In this document: one piece after another, positions 17,962 through 26,152 of the stretch
Numbering within the stretch: the stretch's first letter is position 1
How the letters are laid out: each line of letters opens with the position of its first letter
DNA from: an uncultured Pelagibacteraceae bacterium
GTDB lineage: Bacteria > Pseudomonadota > Alphaproteobacteria > Pelagibacterales > Pelagibacteraceae
Length of the DNA: 63,213 bases
Reading direction: 5' to 3'
NCBI GenBank assembly: GCA_902533075.1
Contig: CACAKN010000005.1
Location: forward strand, 1-63,213
Position numbers and translations under genes: made by a program
The notes under the pieces: generated by a model
Told to the model about the DNA's origin: nothing
Databases searched by the model: none
The model's input: only the letters and a program-made list of their open reading frames with translations

Positions 17962-18963
17962 GTGTCAGAGCAATTTAAAGCACTAATTTTAAATCAAAAA
18001 GGTGAAGAGTTTACCAGAGAAGTAAAATTGGTAGATAAAGGTTTTCTAAAACATGGCGATGTAACGATTAAAGTTGATTATTCAGATCTTAATTTTAAAG
18101 ATGGTATGATTTTAAAAAATGGTGGACGATTAGTTAAAGAATTTCCTCATATTCCAGGTATAGATTTTTCAGGAACAGTGCTTGAAAGTCAAAATTCAAA
18201 ATTTAAAGAGGGAGATGAAATTATTTTAACAGGATTTAGAGTGGGTGAGATTTTTTATGGAGGCTATTCTCAAATTGCTAAAGTTAATGGAGACTTCTTA
18301 GTTAAAAAACCAAAAAATTTAACCAGTAAACAAGCAATGATACTTGGTACTGCTGGATTTACATCTTTGATGAGCTCATTTGCAATAAAAGCCAAAGAAG
18401 AAATTTTATTAGGTGAAAAAGTAAATAATGTTTTAGTCACTGGTGCAACAGGCGGAGTTGGAAGTGTTGCTGTGATTGCATTAAATAAAATGGGTTACAA
18501 TGTAACAGCAGTTACTGGGAAAGATTCAAAAGCAGATTATCTTAAATCTCTTGGGGCTAAAACTGTAATAAATAGAGCCGAATTTGACAAAGATCCAAGA
18601 CTAATTGACAAAGGATTGTGGGATGGAGTAGTAGACACAGTAGGTGGAAAGATATTAGCTAATGCAATAGTTCAAACTAACCCAAATGGAATTATTGCTG
18701 TATGTGGAAATGCAAATACAAATGAACTAAATACAAGTGTAATACCATTTATGCTAAGAGGAATTAAACTTTGGGGCATGGACTCTGCAAACTGTAGTAT
18801 TAAAAGAAGAGAATTTATTTGGAGTGAAGCTGCAAATTTAATCGATTTTAATTTATTAGAAAAATCTATTCAAACAGTGAGCTTAGAAGAATTAATTGAA
18901 ACATATCCTAAAATACTTAAAGGTGAAATTTCAGGAAGAGTTTTAGTTGATTTAAATAAATAA
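17962..18963 (+). CDS. acuI: Acrylyl-CoA reductase AcuI / YhdH-type quinone oxidoreductase
   Basis: A 333-aa zinc-free medium-chain reductase, GTG start. The YhdH/AcuI signature is clear: DYSDLNFKDGMILKNGG (about 34-50), FPHIPGIDFSGTV (about 55-67), the NADPH-binding VLVTGATGGVGSVAVIALNKMG (about 158-179) and WGMDSANCSIKRR (about 272-284). Family members reduce acryloyl-CoA to propionyl-CoA, which detoxifies acrylate formed from DMSP in marine bacteria. It lies next to folE and shares a TAATG overlap with a LysR gene. Assignment to acrylyl-CoA rather than another enone is by family. Confidence 0.85.
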   Translation: MSEQFKALILNQKGEEFTREVKLVDKGFLKHGDVTIKVDYSDLNFKDGMILKNGGRLVKEFPHIPGIDFSGTVLESQNSKFKEGDEIILTGFRVGEIFYGGYSQIAKVNGDFLVKKPKNLTSKQAMILGTAGFTSLMSSFAIKAKEEILLGEKVNNVLVTGATGGVGSVAVIALNKMGYNVTAVTGKDSKADYLKSLGAKTVINRAEFDKDPRLIDKGLWDGVVDTVGGKILANAIVQTNPNGIIAVCGNANTNELNTSVIPFMLRGIKLWGMDSANCSIKRREFIWSEAANLIDFNLLEKSIQTVSLEELIETYPKILKGEISGRVLVDLNK

Positions 18964-19853
18964 TGGATTGGGACAAATTAAAGATATTTCACGCAGTTGC
19001 AGAAGCAGGCAGTTTTACTAATGCAACAATTAATTTAAACTTAAGTCAATCTGCAATCAGTAGGCAAATTCAATCATTGGAACAAGATTTAAAAGTTCAA
19101 TTATTTGAAAGACACGCAAGAGGTCTGACACTTACAGAAAATGGTGAATATGTTTTTAAAACAGCAAATGAGGTTATAAGTAAATTAAAAGAGGTTGAAA
19201 CTTCTTTGGGGGATCAAAAAAACAAACCTACGGGAAAATTAACTATTACCACTGTTAGAAGTTTTGGTACTCACTGGTTAACACCTAGAATTCAAGAATT
19301 TATGCGTTTAAATCCAGAAATTGAGATTGAATTAGTTTTTGACGATAAAGAGCTAGATTTAAGCACAAGACAAGCTGATATAGGTATCTTCATGAGAAGA
19401 CCTAAGCAACTCAATTATATTCAAAAAAAGCTAGTTGATATTAAATACTTTATATATGGCTCTAATAAATACCTTGAAAAATATGGTATGCCCAAAACTA
19501 TTGGTGATTTGAATAAGCATAAGTTTATCTCCTTTGGAAAGGGTGCTCCTTCTCCAGTTTATAATCCTGATTGGGCTTTGAAGCTTGGTATGCATGACGG
19601 AAAAAAAAGAAAGTCGATTATGAAGGTAAATAGCGTTATGGGACTACTTCTAGCGGTAGAGACTGGTGTTGGATTGGCTGCATTACCAGAGTATTTAGTG
19701 ACTAATTCAACTAACGTAATTAAAGTACTTCCTAAATCAGAAGGTCCAATTACTGAGGCACACTTTGTTTATCCTCAATCACTTAAAAATACAGCTAGAG
19801 TTCAGGCTTTTAGAAATTTTTTGTTTAGTAAAATAGGTGACTGGAAATCATAA
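18963..19853 (+). CDS. LysR-family transcriptional regulator
   Basis: A 296-aa LTTR: N-terminal winged HTH (MDWDKLKIFHAVAEAGSFTN, then LNLSQSAISRQIQSLEQDLK, about 1-45), linker helix and a periplasmic-binding-like effector domain (about 90-290). The start overlaps the stop of acuI by one base (TAATG), so it is made from the same message as folE-acuI, an unusual tandem rather than divergent arrangement for an LTTR. Its targets cannot be told; it lies upstream of the iron-transport genes but a Fur-like box there suggests separate control. Confidence 0.93.
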   Translation: MDWDKLKIFHAVAEAGSFTNATINLNLSQSAISRQIQSLEQDLKVQLFERHARGLTLTENGEYVFKTANEVISKLKEVETSLGDQKNKPTGKLTITTVRSFGTHWLTPRIQEFMRLNPEIEIELVFDDKELDLSTRQADIGIFMRRPKQLNYIQKKLVDIKYFIYGSNKYLEKYGMPKTIGDLNKHKFISFGKGAPSPVYNPDWALKLGMHDGKKRKSIMKVNSVMGLLLAVETGVGLAALPEYLVTNSTNVIKVLPKSEGPITEAHFVYPQSLKNTARVQAFRNFLFSKIGDWKS

Positions 19854-19919
19854 TTCTATCTAAATTTATTAAATCAATCTAAGGGTGCGACATACTTGCA
19901 ATTGATAATCATTCGCAAT

Positions 19920-19938
19920 GAGAATAATTATCATTCTC
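19920..19938. promoter_or_regulatory. Fur-like operator upstream of fbpA
   Basis: GAGAATAATTATCATTCTC is a 19-bp near-palindrome (GAGAAT ... ATTCTC) very close to the classic Fur box GATAATGATAATCATTATC. A second partial copy, TGATAATCATTCGC, lies just upstream (about 19903-19916). The pair sits 30-60 bases before the fbpA start, where promoter binding would be expected. The regulator could be Fur or another alphaproteobacterial iron regulator. Confidence 0.7.
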
Positions 19939-19969
19939 AAATAATAATGCGGAAGAACAGGAAAAAGTA

Positions 19970-20998
19970 ATGAGAAAAATATCAATTGTTGCATTAATTG
20001 CTTCTTTGTTTGTATCAGCAATAGCAGCTGCAAATGAAGTAAATGTTTTTAATGCAAGACACTATAAAGCAGATTCAGAACTTTATTCTAAGTTTACAAG
20101 CATGACTGGAATCAAAGTTAATCTGATAAATGGAAAATCCGGTGCTTTAGAAAAAAGAATAATTAAAGAGGGGGCTGACTCAACTGCAGACCTTTACATC
20201 ACAGCAGACGCTGGAAGATGTGGTGCAATGGATGCAAAAGGTACACTGCAAGGCGGTTTAACATCAGCAGCTATAAAAGCAGCAGTTCCAAAAAGCTTTA
20301 GAACAAGCAAATGGGTTGGAATCGCAAAAAGAGCTAGAATAATTTATTATTCTCCTGAAAGAGTTACAGGTGCTGAATTATCTGGAATGTCTTATGAAGG
20401 TCTAGCTGATCCTAAATGGAAAGGTAGATTAGTAATTAGAAAATCTAGTAACATTTATAATAAATCACTTGTAGCATCATTGATTAAAAACAATGGAAAA
20501 GCTGCAACAGCTGAATGGGCAAAAGGAGTTGTTGCTAACATGGCAAGAACACCAAAAGGAAATGATAGAGCGCAAATAATGGCAGTAGCAGCAGGTGAAG
20601 CTGATATAGCTGTAGCTAATACATACTACTTAGCTCTAATGTTATCTGGTAAAAAAGGTGCAGAACAACAAGAAGCTGCTAAAAAAGTTAAAGCTTTCTT
20701 CCCTAATCAAAATGGAAGAGGAACGCACATGAATGTTAGTTGTGCAGCTTTAGTAAAAGGTGCGCCGAACAAAGCCAATGCAGTCAAACTTGTTGAGTTT
20801 TTATTAACTCCACAATCTCAAGAGCATTTTACAAATAATACTTTTGAGTTTCCAATGATTGATGGTGTTTCACCGAGTCCATTAGTGGTAAATAACTTAG
20901 GTTTAGATTTCAAACAAGATATGAAAACTAAATTAGCTTCTTATGGAAAAAATCAAGCTGCTGCAGTGGAAGTAATGACTGCTGCTGGTTGGAAGTAA
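19970..20998 (+). CDS. fbpA: Ferric iron ABC transporter, periplasmic substrate-binding protein
   Basis: A 342-aa periplasmic iron-binding protein with a signal peptide (RKISIVALIASLFVSAIAAA, cleavage near residue 21). The mature N-terminus NEVNVFNARHYKADSELY and the tandem tyrosines in ANTYYLA (residues 219-220) are the Fe(III) ligands of FbpA/FutA-type proteins. It delivers ferric iron to the permease and ATPase encoded downstream. A Fur-like box precedes it. A hairpin at 21183-21220 and a tiny cysteine protein gene separate it from the permease gene, so the binding protein can be made in excess. Confidence 0.95.
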   Translation: MRKISIVALIASLFVSAIAAANEVNVFNARHYKADSELYSKFTSMTGIKVNLINGKSGALEKRIIKEGADSTADLYITADAGRCGAMDAKGTLQGGLTSAAIKAAVPKSFRTSKWVGIAKRARIIYYSPERVTGAELSGMSYEGLADPKWKGRLVIRKSSNIYNKSLVASLIKNNGKAATAEWAKGVVANMARTPKGNDRAQIMAVAAGEADIAVANTYYLALMLSGKKGAEQQEAAKKVKAFFPNQNGRGTHMNVSCAALVKGAPNKANAVKLVEFLLTPQSQEHFTNNTFEFPMIDGVSPSPLVVNNLGLDFKQDMKTKLASYGKNQAAAVEVMTAAGWK

Positions 20999-21000
20999 GC

Positions 21001-21171
21001 GTGAAAGAAGAAAAAAAATTTATATCTGATATTGATTTTAATAAATCACTTAAAGCATGTTCCCCATGCGCAACTGAGTGTGAAAAAATCAATAAAAGAA
21101 TAAATAAAAGAAAACTTGAAGAAATTGATTCTAAGGAAGTTCCGCATCTCCTTAAGGTATTTAATTTCTAA
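21001..21171 (+). CDS. Small cysteine-containing protein in the iron-transport operon (56 aa)
   Basis: A GTG at 21001, six bases after a GGAAG SD within the fbpA end, opens a 56-codon frame (a TTG at 20989 would add four residues). The product is highly charged and soluble, with a three-cysteine motif KACSPCATECEKI at about residues 18-30 and no signal peptide. It begins two bases after the fbpA stop. Its position suggests an iron-linked role such as iron sensing or an accessory to the transporter; this is inference and I know no named family. Confidence 0.55.
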   Translation: MKEEKKFISDIDFNKSLKACSPCATECEKINKRINKRKLEEIDSKEVPHLLKVFNF

Positions 21172-21182
21172 TTTTTCTTAAT

Positions 21183-21320
21183 TTGTGCCCATAGCAGATG
21201 GAGATTTGCAGTGGGCACAATAATTAAGTTATGTTTTCTTCTGTTGAAAGAGTGTTCACTATAGTCAAGTTGTCTCCTTAATTATAATGGGCACTCTTTG
21301 AACAGAAGTTAAGGAGACAA
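21183..21320 (+). ncRNA. Structured 5' leader of fbpB with SD-sequestering alternative helices (candidate RNA switch)
   Basis: Three helices are visible. First, TTGTGCCCA (21183-21191) pairs with TGGGCACAA (21212-21220); inside, GCAGAT and ATTTGC give six more pairs (one G-U) closing a GGAG loop. Second, arm A (21239-21254, TTCTGTTGAAAGAGTG) pairs with A' (21292-21307) with a single G-G mismatch. Third, B (21270-21281, TTGTCTCCTTAA) is perfectly complementary over 12 bases to B' (21309-21320), which is the fbpB Shine-Dalgarno and spacer. The order A-B-A'-B' makes helices two and three either mutually exclusive or a pseudoknot, so ribosome access to fbpB looks switchable. Also, the GGAGA loop of helix one can pair with TCTCC in B, and TGGGCAC recurs at 21288-21294. 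Confidence 0.7.
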
Positions 21321-22946
21321 ATGTTAAAACAATTTAATATATGGTATGTTCTATCTTTATTGATATCGATAATAGTTATTATTCCAATATTAACTGTTTT
21401 TTCAAGTTTTTTTGAAAATACTTCAAATTATTTTGATGTACTAAAAAACACGTTTCTCTTTGAATACACATTAAATTCTTTTATTTTGTTAACAAGTGTA
21501 CTTACACTTACTTTTATAATTGGCACAGGAACTGCTTACTTAGTTTCATTTTACGAATTTCCATATAGTAACTTTTTTAAATGGGGTTTAATATTATCTT
21601 TTGCTGTCCCTCCATATATTTACGCATATTCACTAACTGCTTTTTTTGAAAACTATGGAACTGCATTTACGATTTTAAAAAATCTATTTGGCGAAGCAAA
21701 TTATAATAAACATATACCTAAATTTGATGGTATGTTTGGAAGTATACTTTCAATTTCATTTTCATTATTTGGATACGTTTATATCCTTGCAAGAGCATCC
21801 TTTCTATATCAGTCACAAAACTTAATTGACTTAGGAAAAAATCTAGGATTTTCAAATTTTAGATGTTTTTATTCAATAATATTACCTGCAGCGAGACCTG
21901 CTATAGTTGCTGGTTTATCCTTAGTAGCTATGGAAACTTTAGCTGAATTTGGAGCTGTTGATTTTTTTTCAATAAATACGCTTACAACAGGGATTTATAA
22001 TTCATGGATAGCTTTTGATGATTTAGCATTTGCTAATCAATTATCTTTTTTTCTTTTAATGTTTATATTTGCATTATTTATCTTAGAAAATTTATCTAGA
22101 AAAAGAGCGAAGTACCATTTTAATTCTAGGGGTGGTTTTAAACAAAAGAAAAAACTTAAACTAACAAAAAGTAAAGCATTATTAGCATTCATGTTTTGTT
22201 TTTTTATTTTTTTCGTGAGCTTTTTATTTCCATTAATACAAATGCTTTACTGGACTTTAAAATTTCCTGAAAATTTATTCGATCTTAATATATTAGATCT
22301 TTCTTTAAATACTCTTTATTTAGTAGTTTTATCAAGTTTAGTATTAATTATATTTTCTTTAGTATCAAATTATGGAAATAGAGTTTCAAAAAATAAACTT
22401 TTAAATCTAATGTCAACTTTATCAATTTCTGGTTATGCAATTCCTGGCGTTATATTAGCTATAGCTTTTATAACTTTTATTGCTTGGATTGATGATAGTA
22501 TGATTAAAAATTTAGGTTTTTTATCGATCAAAAAAATGTTTATAGGTTCAATCTTTGGATTAGTCATAGTTTATTTTGTTAGGTTTTATTCTATAGCTTT
22601 TAATGGAATAAAATCAGGATATGAAAAAATAAATATTCATGTTGATGAAAGTGCATATTTGCTTGGATATTCGAAAAGAAAGACATTTGTGAATATTCAT
22701 GTTCCTTTTTTGAGAAATTCACTTTTGTTTGTTGGTATTTTGATCTCATTAGAGATAATAAGAGAATTACCCATTACTTTAATTTTAAGACCTTTCAATT
22801 TTGAAACTTTTGCAACTACAGCATATATTTCTGCCTCTGAGGACTTATTAGAGGCTGCTGCAGTACCTTCGTTATTTTTAATATTAATTGCTTCTTTATT
22901 CATTATAGTGAGTTCAAAATATATTTTAAGAGAAAACAATGGGTAA
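21321..22946 (+). CDS. fbpB: Ferric iron ABC transporter permease
   Basis: A 541-aa inner-membrane protein with two fused MetI-like permease halves, about twelve membrane segments in all. EAA-loop-type sequences are visible in both halves: ARASFLYQSQNLIDLGKNLGFSNFRCFYSIILPAARPAI (first half) and the C-terminal counterpart ending in RKTFVNIHVPFLRNSLLF. It carries iron across the membrane for FbpA with the ATPase FbpC. Its SD (AAGGAG) is buried in the leader helix described separately, so expression is probably controlled at translation. It overlaps the ATPase gene by eight bases. Confidence 0.95.
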   Translation: MLKQFNIWYVLSLLISIIVIIPILTVFSSFFENTSNYFDVLKNTFLFEYTLNSFILLTSVLTLTFIIGTGTAYLVSFYEFPYSNFFKWGLILSFAVPPYIYAYSLTAFFENYGTAFTILKNLFGEANYNKHIPKFDGMFGSILSISFSLFGYVYILARASFLYQSQNLIDLGKNLGFSNFRCFYSIILPAARPAIVAGLSLVAMETLAEFGAVDFFSINTLTTGIYNSWIAFDDLAFANQLSFFLLMFIFALFILENLSRKRAKYHFNSRGGFKQKKKLKLTKSKALLAFMFCFFIFFVSFLFPLIQMLYWTLKFPENLFDLNILDLSLNTLYLVVLSSLVLIIFSLVSNYGNRVSKNKLLNLMSTLSISGYAIPGVILAIAFITFIAWIDDSMIKNLGFLSIKKMFIGSIFGLVIVYFVRFYSIAFNGIKSGYEKINIHVDESAYLLGYSKRKTFVNIHVPFLRNSLLFVGILISLEIIRELPITLILRPFNFETFATTAYISASEDLLEAAAVPSLFLILIASLFIIVSSKYILRENNG

Positions 22947-24000
22947 TAATTTTTTTGAAGTTAAAAATGTTGATTTTAAGGTTGGAGGCATTACTAAAGT
23001 AGCGAATGTATCTTTTGCTATTGAAAAAGAGGGAGATATTATTTGCCTTTTAGGCCCATCAGGTATTGGGAAAACTACTATTTTAAGAACAATTGCCGGT
23101 TTAGAAAAAATTAAAAGAGGATCAATAGAACTAAAGGGGAATGTGTTATCCTCAGAAAAAAAAAATCTTGAGCCAGAAGAAAGAAACATATCTCTTGCTT
23201 TTCAAGAAAATAGTCTATTTCCACATTACACTGTAGAAAAAAACATACTTTTAGGTGCAGAGAGAAATAAAGGTAAAAAAGATCATCAAGTTAGCCTCCA
23301 AGAAATTATAGAATTATTAGATATTTCTTTAACATTGAATAAATATCCACATGAAATTAGTGCTGGCGAAGCACAAAGAGCATCCCTTGCAAGATCTTTG
23401 GTAACACAACCAGATTTATTATTGTTAGATGAACCATTATCCAATGTAGATCAAAGTTTTAAAGAAGAAATACAAGAAAAATTAAAAAAGATATTAAAAG
23501 CTTCAAAGATTACCACAATAATTGTTACTCATGATTCTTATGAGGCTTTCTACTTAGGTTCAAAATGTGGAATAATTTTAAATCAAGAACTTAAACAGTT
23601 TGATGATCCATATAATGTTTATCATTTACCAAACTCGGTTGAGGTAGTTAATTTTTTAAATAGAGGGACACTAATCCCTGCAGAAGTAACAAGTCCTAAA
23701 AGCTTAGAAAATAAAGATCTTGGAACAATTACTGGTAACTTTATTAGGCCTTTTCCAATAGGATCAAAAGTAAAACTTTTAGTACAACCAGAAGACTTAC
23801 ACCATGATGATAAAAGTAATTTAAAATTTGAAGTTGTGGATAGGAAATTTAGAGGTACTAATTTTATTTATACACTTAAAACTCCAAGTAACGCATTATT
23901 ACCAGTTTTTGTTCATTCTCATCATATTCATCAACACGAGGTTGATGAAAAATTTGGTATTAAAAGACCAATTCATATTGATCATATAGTTTGCTTCTAA
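22939..24000 (+). CDS. fbpC: Ferric iron ABC transporter ATP-binding protein
   Basis: A 353-aa ABC ATPase: Walker A GPSGIGKTT (about 36-44), Q-loop FQENSLFPHYTVEKN, signature ISAGEAQRASLARSL (slightly altered LSGGQ), Walker B LLLLDEPLSNVD and the H-loop VTHD. A C-terminal TOBE-like domain (about 240-353) ends in a histidine-rich patch, FVHSHHIHQHEVD, which could bind metal. It overlaps fbpB by eight bases and energises iron uptake. Confidence 0.95.
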   Translation: MGNNFFEVKNVDFKVGGITKVANVSFAIEKEGDIICLLGPSGIGKTTILRTIAGLEKIKRGSIELKGNVLSSEKKNLEPEERNISLAFQENSLFPHYTVEKNILLGAERNKGKKDHQVSLQEIIELLDISLTLNKYPHEISAGEAQRASLARSLVTQPDLLLLDEPLSNVDQSFKEEIQEKLKKILKASKITTIIVTHDSYEAFYLGSKCGIILNQELKQFDDPYNVYHLPNSVEVVNFLNRGTLIPAEVTSPKSLENKDLGTITGNFIRPFPIGSKVKLLVQPEDLHHDDKSNLKFEVVDRKFRGTNFIYTLKTPSNALLPVFVHSHHIHQHEVDEKFGIKRPIHIDHIVCF

Positions 24001-24019
24001 TAGAAAGCTTTTTAATAAA

Positions 24020-24712
24020 ATGAATAGTAAGTTTAAAATATTTTTAAAAGGGATTATTGATGTAAGTCCATTGATGATACCAGTTGTACCATTTGGTTTA
24101 ATATTTGGTGTTTTAGCTATTGATGTTGGATTTAGTCCAATTGAAACAATGGCAATGTCTTTAATAATTTTTGGAGGTGCATCCCAAATAGTACTTTTGC
24201 AATTATTTTCGGGAGGAGCGTCTTCATTAGTTATTATTAGCTCAGTTGGAGCCGTTAACTCAAGACACTTGCTTTATGGTGCAGTTGTTTCGGAACACAT
24301 CTCTGATTTAAAGTTAATTTGGAAAATTATAATTTCTTATTTTTTGATTGATCAGGCTTTCGCTCGATCAAATGAGTATTTTAAAAAAAATAATGATAAA
24401 AATAAATATTTTCATTTACTTGGTGGTGGAGCTACTTGTTGGGTAATTTGGCAATCTACAACATTCTTAGGGATTATACTTGGGGCAGCAATTCCAGAAA
24501 AACTTGGACTAAGTTTTGCAGTTCCTTTAACATTTTTAGCTTTACTAGTTAATGACTTTAGAAAATTTACAAATGTGATTGTAATAATTATTTCAGGTTT
24601 GGTAGCTACATTTGGATATAATTATATACCTTTTAAAGCATACGTCATTGTTGCAGCTCTAGCAGGATTATTCACTGCAATGATATTAACAACGAAAAAT
24701 AAAAAAGCATGA
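24020..24712 (+). CDS. azlC: AzlC family branched-chain amino acid permease subunit
   Basis: A 230-aa membrane protein with about six to seven segments. SPLMIPVVPFGLIFGVLAIDVGFSPIE and the GGASQIVLLQLFSGGAS block (about 52-68) followed by VNSRHLLYG are hallmark AzlC sequence. With AzlD it forms an exporter for branched-chain or related amino acids. It overlaps azlD by four bases (ATGA) and begins 19 bases after fbpC. Confidence 0.92.
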   Translation: MNSKFKIFLKGIIDVSPLMIPVVPFGLIFGVLAIDVGFSPIETMAMSLIIFGGASQIVLLQLFSGGASSLVIISSVGAVNSRHLLYGAVVSEHISDLKLIWKIIISYFLIDQAFARSNEYFKKNNDKNKYFHLLGGGATCWVIWQSTTFLGIILGAAIPEKLGLSFAVPLTFLALLVNDFRKFTNVIVIIISGLVATFGYNYIPFKAYVIVAALAGLFTAMILTTKNKKA

Positions 24713-25023
24713 CCAACTGGGCATTAATTTTATATTGTGGTTTGATTACTTATCTAACAAGATTTTCCATGATAGCTTTAATTAAAAAGGAAATGTTCAA
24801 TGATAGAATTAGAAAGATATTATCATTTGTGCCATCTGCAATATTTCCTGCGATAATTTTTCCAGCAATTTTTATTAATGATAAAGGGTTATTCGAAATA
24901 GATAATAATCCAAAGATATTAGCTGCAGTAATTGCAATGGTGATTGGTATTTTATCTAGAAGTATAATTGCGACAATATTTTCAGGATTAGCTTCTTATT
25001 GGTTTTTAATATTTGTTGTATAA
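24709..25023 (+). CDS. azlD: AzlD family small permease subunit
   Basis: A 104-aa protein with three or four membrane segments. WALILYCGLITYLTRFSMIAL at the start and FVPSAIFPAIIFPAIF in the middle are the usual AzlD features. It pairs with AzlC, whose stop overlaps its ATG. The next gene, a small secreted thioredoxin-like protein, starts seven bases later and may be co-transcribed. Confidence 0.9.
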   Translation: MTNWALILYCGLITYLTRFSMIALIKKEMFNDRIRKILSFVPSAIFPAIIFPAIFINDKGLFEIDNNPKILAAVIAMVIGILSRSIIATIFSGLASYWFLIFVV

Positions 25024-25029
25024 ATAATT

Positions 25030-25398
25030 ATGAAAAGAATTTTAACCTTCTGTTTTCTTTTATTTGCATTCAATGTCAATGCTATGGAAAAGGAAACAAC
25101 TTTTAAAAAAGAATTATTTGATAAAGCTCAATCGGAAGGTAAGATTGTAGTAGTGAGCTCCTGGATTAAGTATTGTATGTCATGCGCTAGTCAAATGAAA
25201 GTTTTGAAAAAAGCAAAAAACGATTTTGAAAATATTGAATATTTTTCATTTGATGTCACTAACAAAAAAATTGCTAATTTTTTTAATGTACAATATCAAA
25301 CAACTCTTTTAATTTTTAAAGACAACAAAGAAGTTTATCGAAGTCTTGGTGAAACTAGTAAAGAGCTAATTTATAAAGCTTTAAAATCTTCGATTTAA
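25030..25398 (+). CDS. Periplasmic thioredoxin-like protein
   Basis: A 122-aa protein with a Sec signal peptide (KRILTFCFLLFAFNVNA) and a thioredoxin fold. The active site is WIKYCMSC (cysteines at 49 and 52) and the cis-proline region reads VQYQTTLLIFKD, where Thr replaces the usual Pro neighbourhood. Layout resembles the C-terminal thioredoxin domain of DsbD or small TlpA-like proteins. It probably handles disulfides in the periplasm. It converges on the metallo-beta-lactamase gene, one base away. Confidence 0.82.
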   Translation: MKRILTFCFLLFAFNVNAMEKETTFKKELFDKAQSEGKIVVVSSWIKYCMSCASQMKVLKKAKNDFENIEYFSFDVTNKKIANFFNVQYQTTLLIFKDNKEVYRSLGETSKELIYKALKSSI

Positions 25399-25399
25399 T

Positions 25400-26080
25400 T
25401 TAAACACCTAAATTAATATTTCTAGATACATTGAAATCGATTTGAGCAGGCTTTTTTAAATTAAGATTTTTCATAATTTCAATATATTCATCAACACTAC
25501 TTACTTGTAATCTTGGATTTTGTTTTTTTTCTTTTCCAATTGTGCTTACTTTTTCACCTTTATAATCATGAGCAGGGTAAAGAAGAGTTTCCTCAGGCAA
25601 TTTTAAAAGTTTATTAAATATTGAATTATAAGCATCCTTTGAACTACCATTTTGAAAGTCTGTTCGACCAGTTCCGTTAATCAATAGTGTGTCTCCTGAA
25701 AAAAGATAATTATCCATTAAAAAACTATAACTATCTGAAGTATGTCCTGGAGTATACATTGCTCTAACTTTTATATTATCTAAGCTAATATATTCTTCAT
25801 CTTTAACTTTTATTTCTACTGCATCTGCAGGAGTATGGGCACCCATAATAGTAGAACATTTAGTAATATCTTTAAGCTTAGATGCTCCCGTAACATGATC
25901 AGCATGTATGTGAGTATCAATAACTTTTACTAATTTTAAATCTAACTCTTTAAGCAAATTTATATATTCACTAACATTTTCTATCACAGGATCTATAATT
26001 AATGCCTCTCTACCTTTTCCAGATGAAATCAAATAGGTATATGTTGAAGATTTTGTATCGAATAATTGTTTGAAAATCAT
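25400..26080 (-). CDS. MBL-fold hydrolase, ETHE1-like persulfide dioxygenase type
   Basis: A metallo-beta-lactamase protein with the metal motif DTHIHADHVTG (about 56-66), then TPGHTSDSYSFLM and DTLLINGTGRTDFQNG, which is the ETHE1/persulfide dioxygenase pattern, and a late LYPAHDYKG. ETHE1 enzymes oxidise glutathione persulfide to sulfite with a mononuclear iron. The family begins at MIFKQLFDTKSSTYTYL, so 26080 is taken as start; upstream ATGs at 26116 and 26098 lack an SD and add unrelated residues. Sulfite produced here could be handled by the sulfite-oxidising genes at 36-38 kb. Confidence 0.82.
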   Translation of the reverse strand: MIFKQLFDTKSSTYTYLISSGKGREALIIDPVIENVSEYINLLKELDLKLVKVIDTHIHADHVTGASKLKDITKCSTIMGAHTPADAVEIKVKDEEYISLDNIKVRAMYTPGHTSDSYSFLMDNYLFSGDTLLINGTGRTDFQNGSSKDAYNSIFNKLLKLPEETLLYPAHDYKGEKVSTIGKEKKQNPRLQVSSVDEYIEIMKNLNLKKPAQIDFNVSRNINLGV

Positions 26081-26152
26081 TTGATTATAATAACACATAA
26101 GTTCAAATTGACCCATTGTAAAAATAATACCAAGAATTAAATTTTATATATT

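Noticed and set aside
21183..21220. Simple rho-independent terminator after fbpA
   Set aside because: The stem is strong but is followed by AATAATTAAG, not a T-run, and its loop and arm have complementarity to the downstream fbpB leader; treated as part of the leader RNA.
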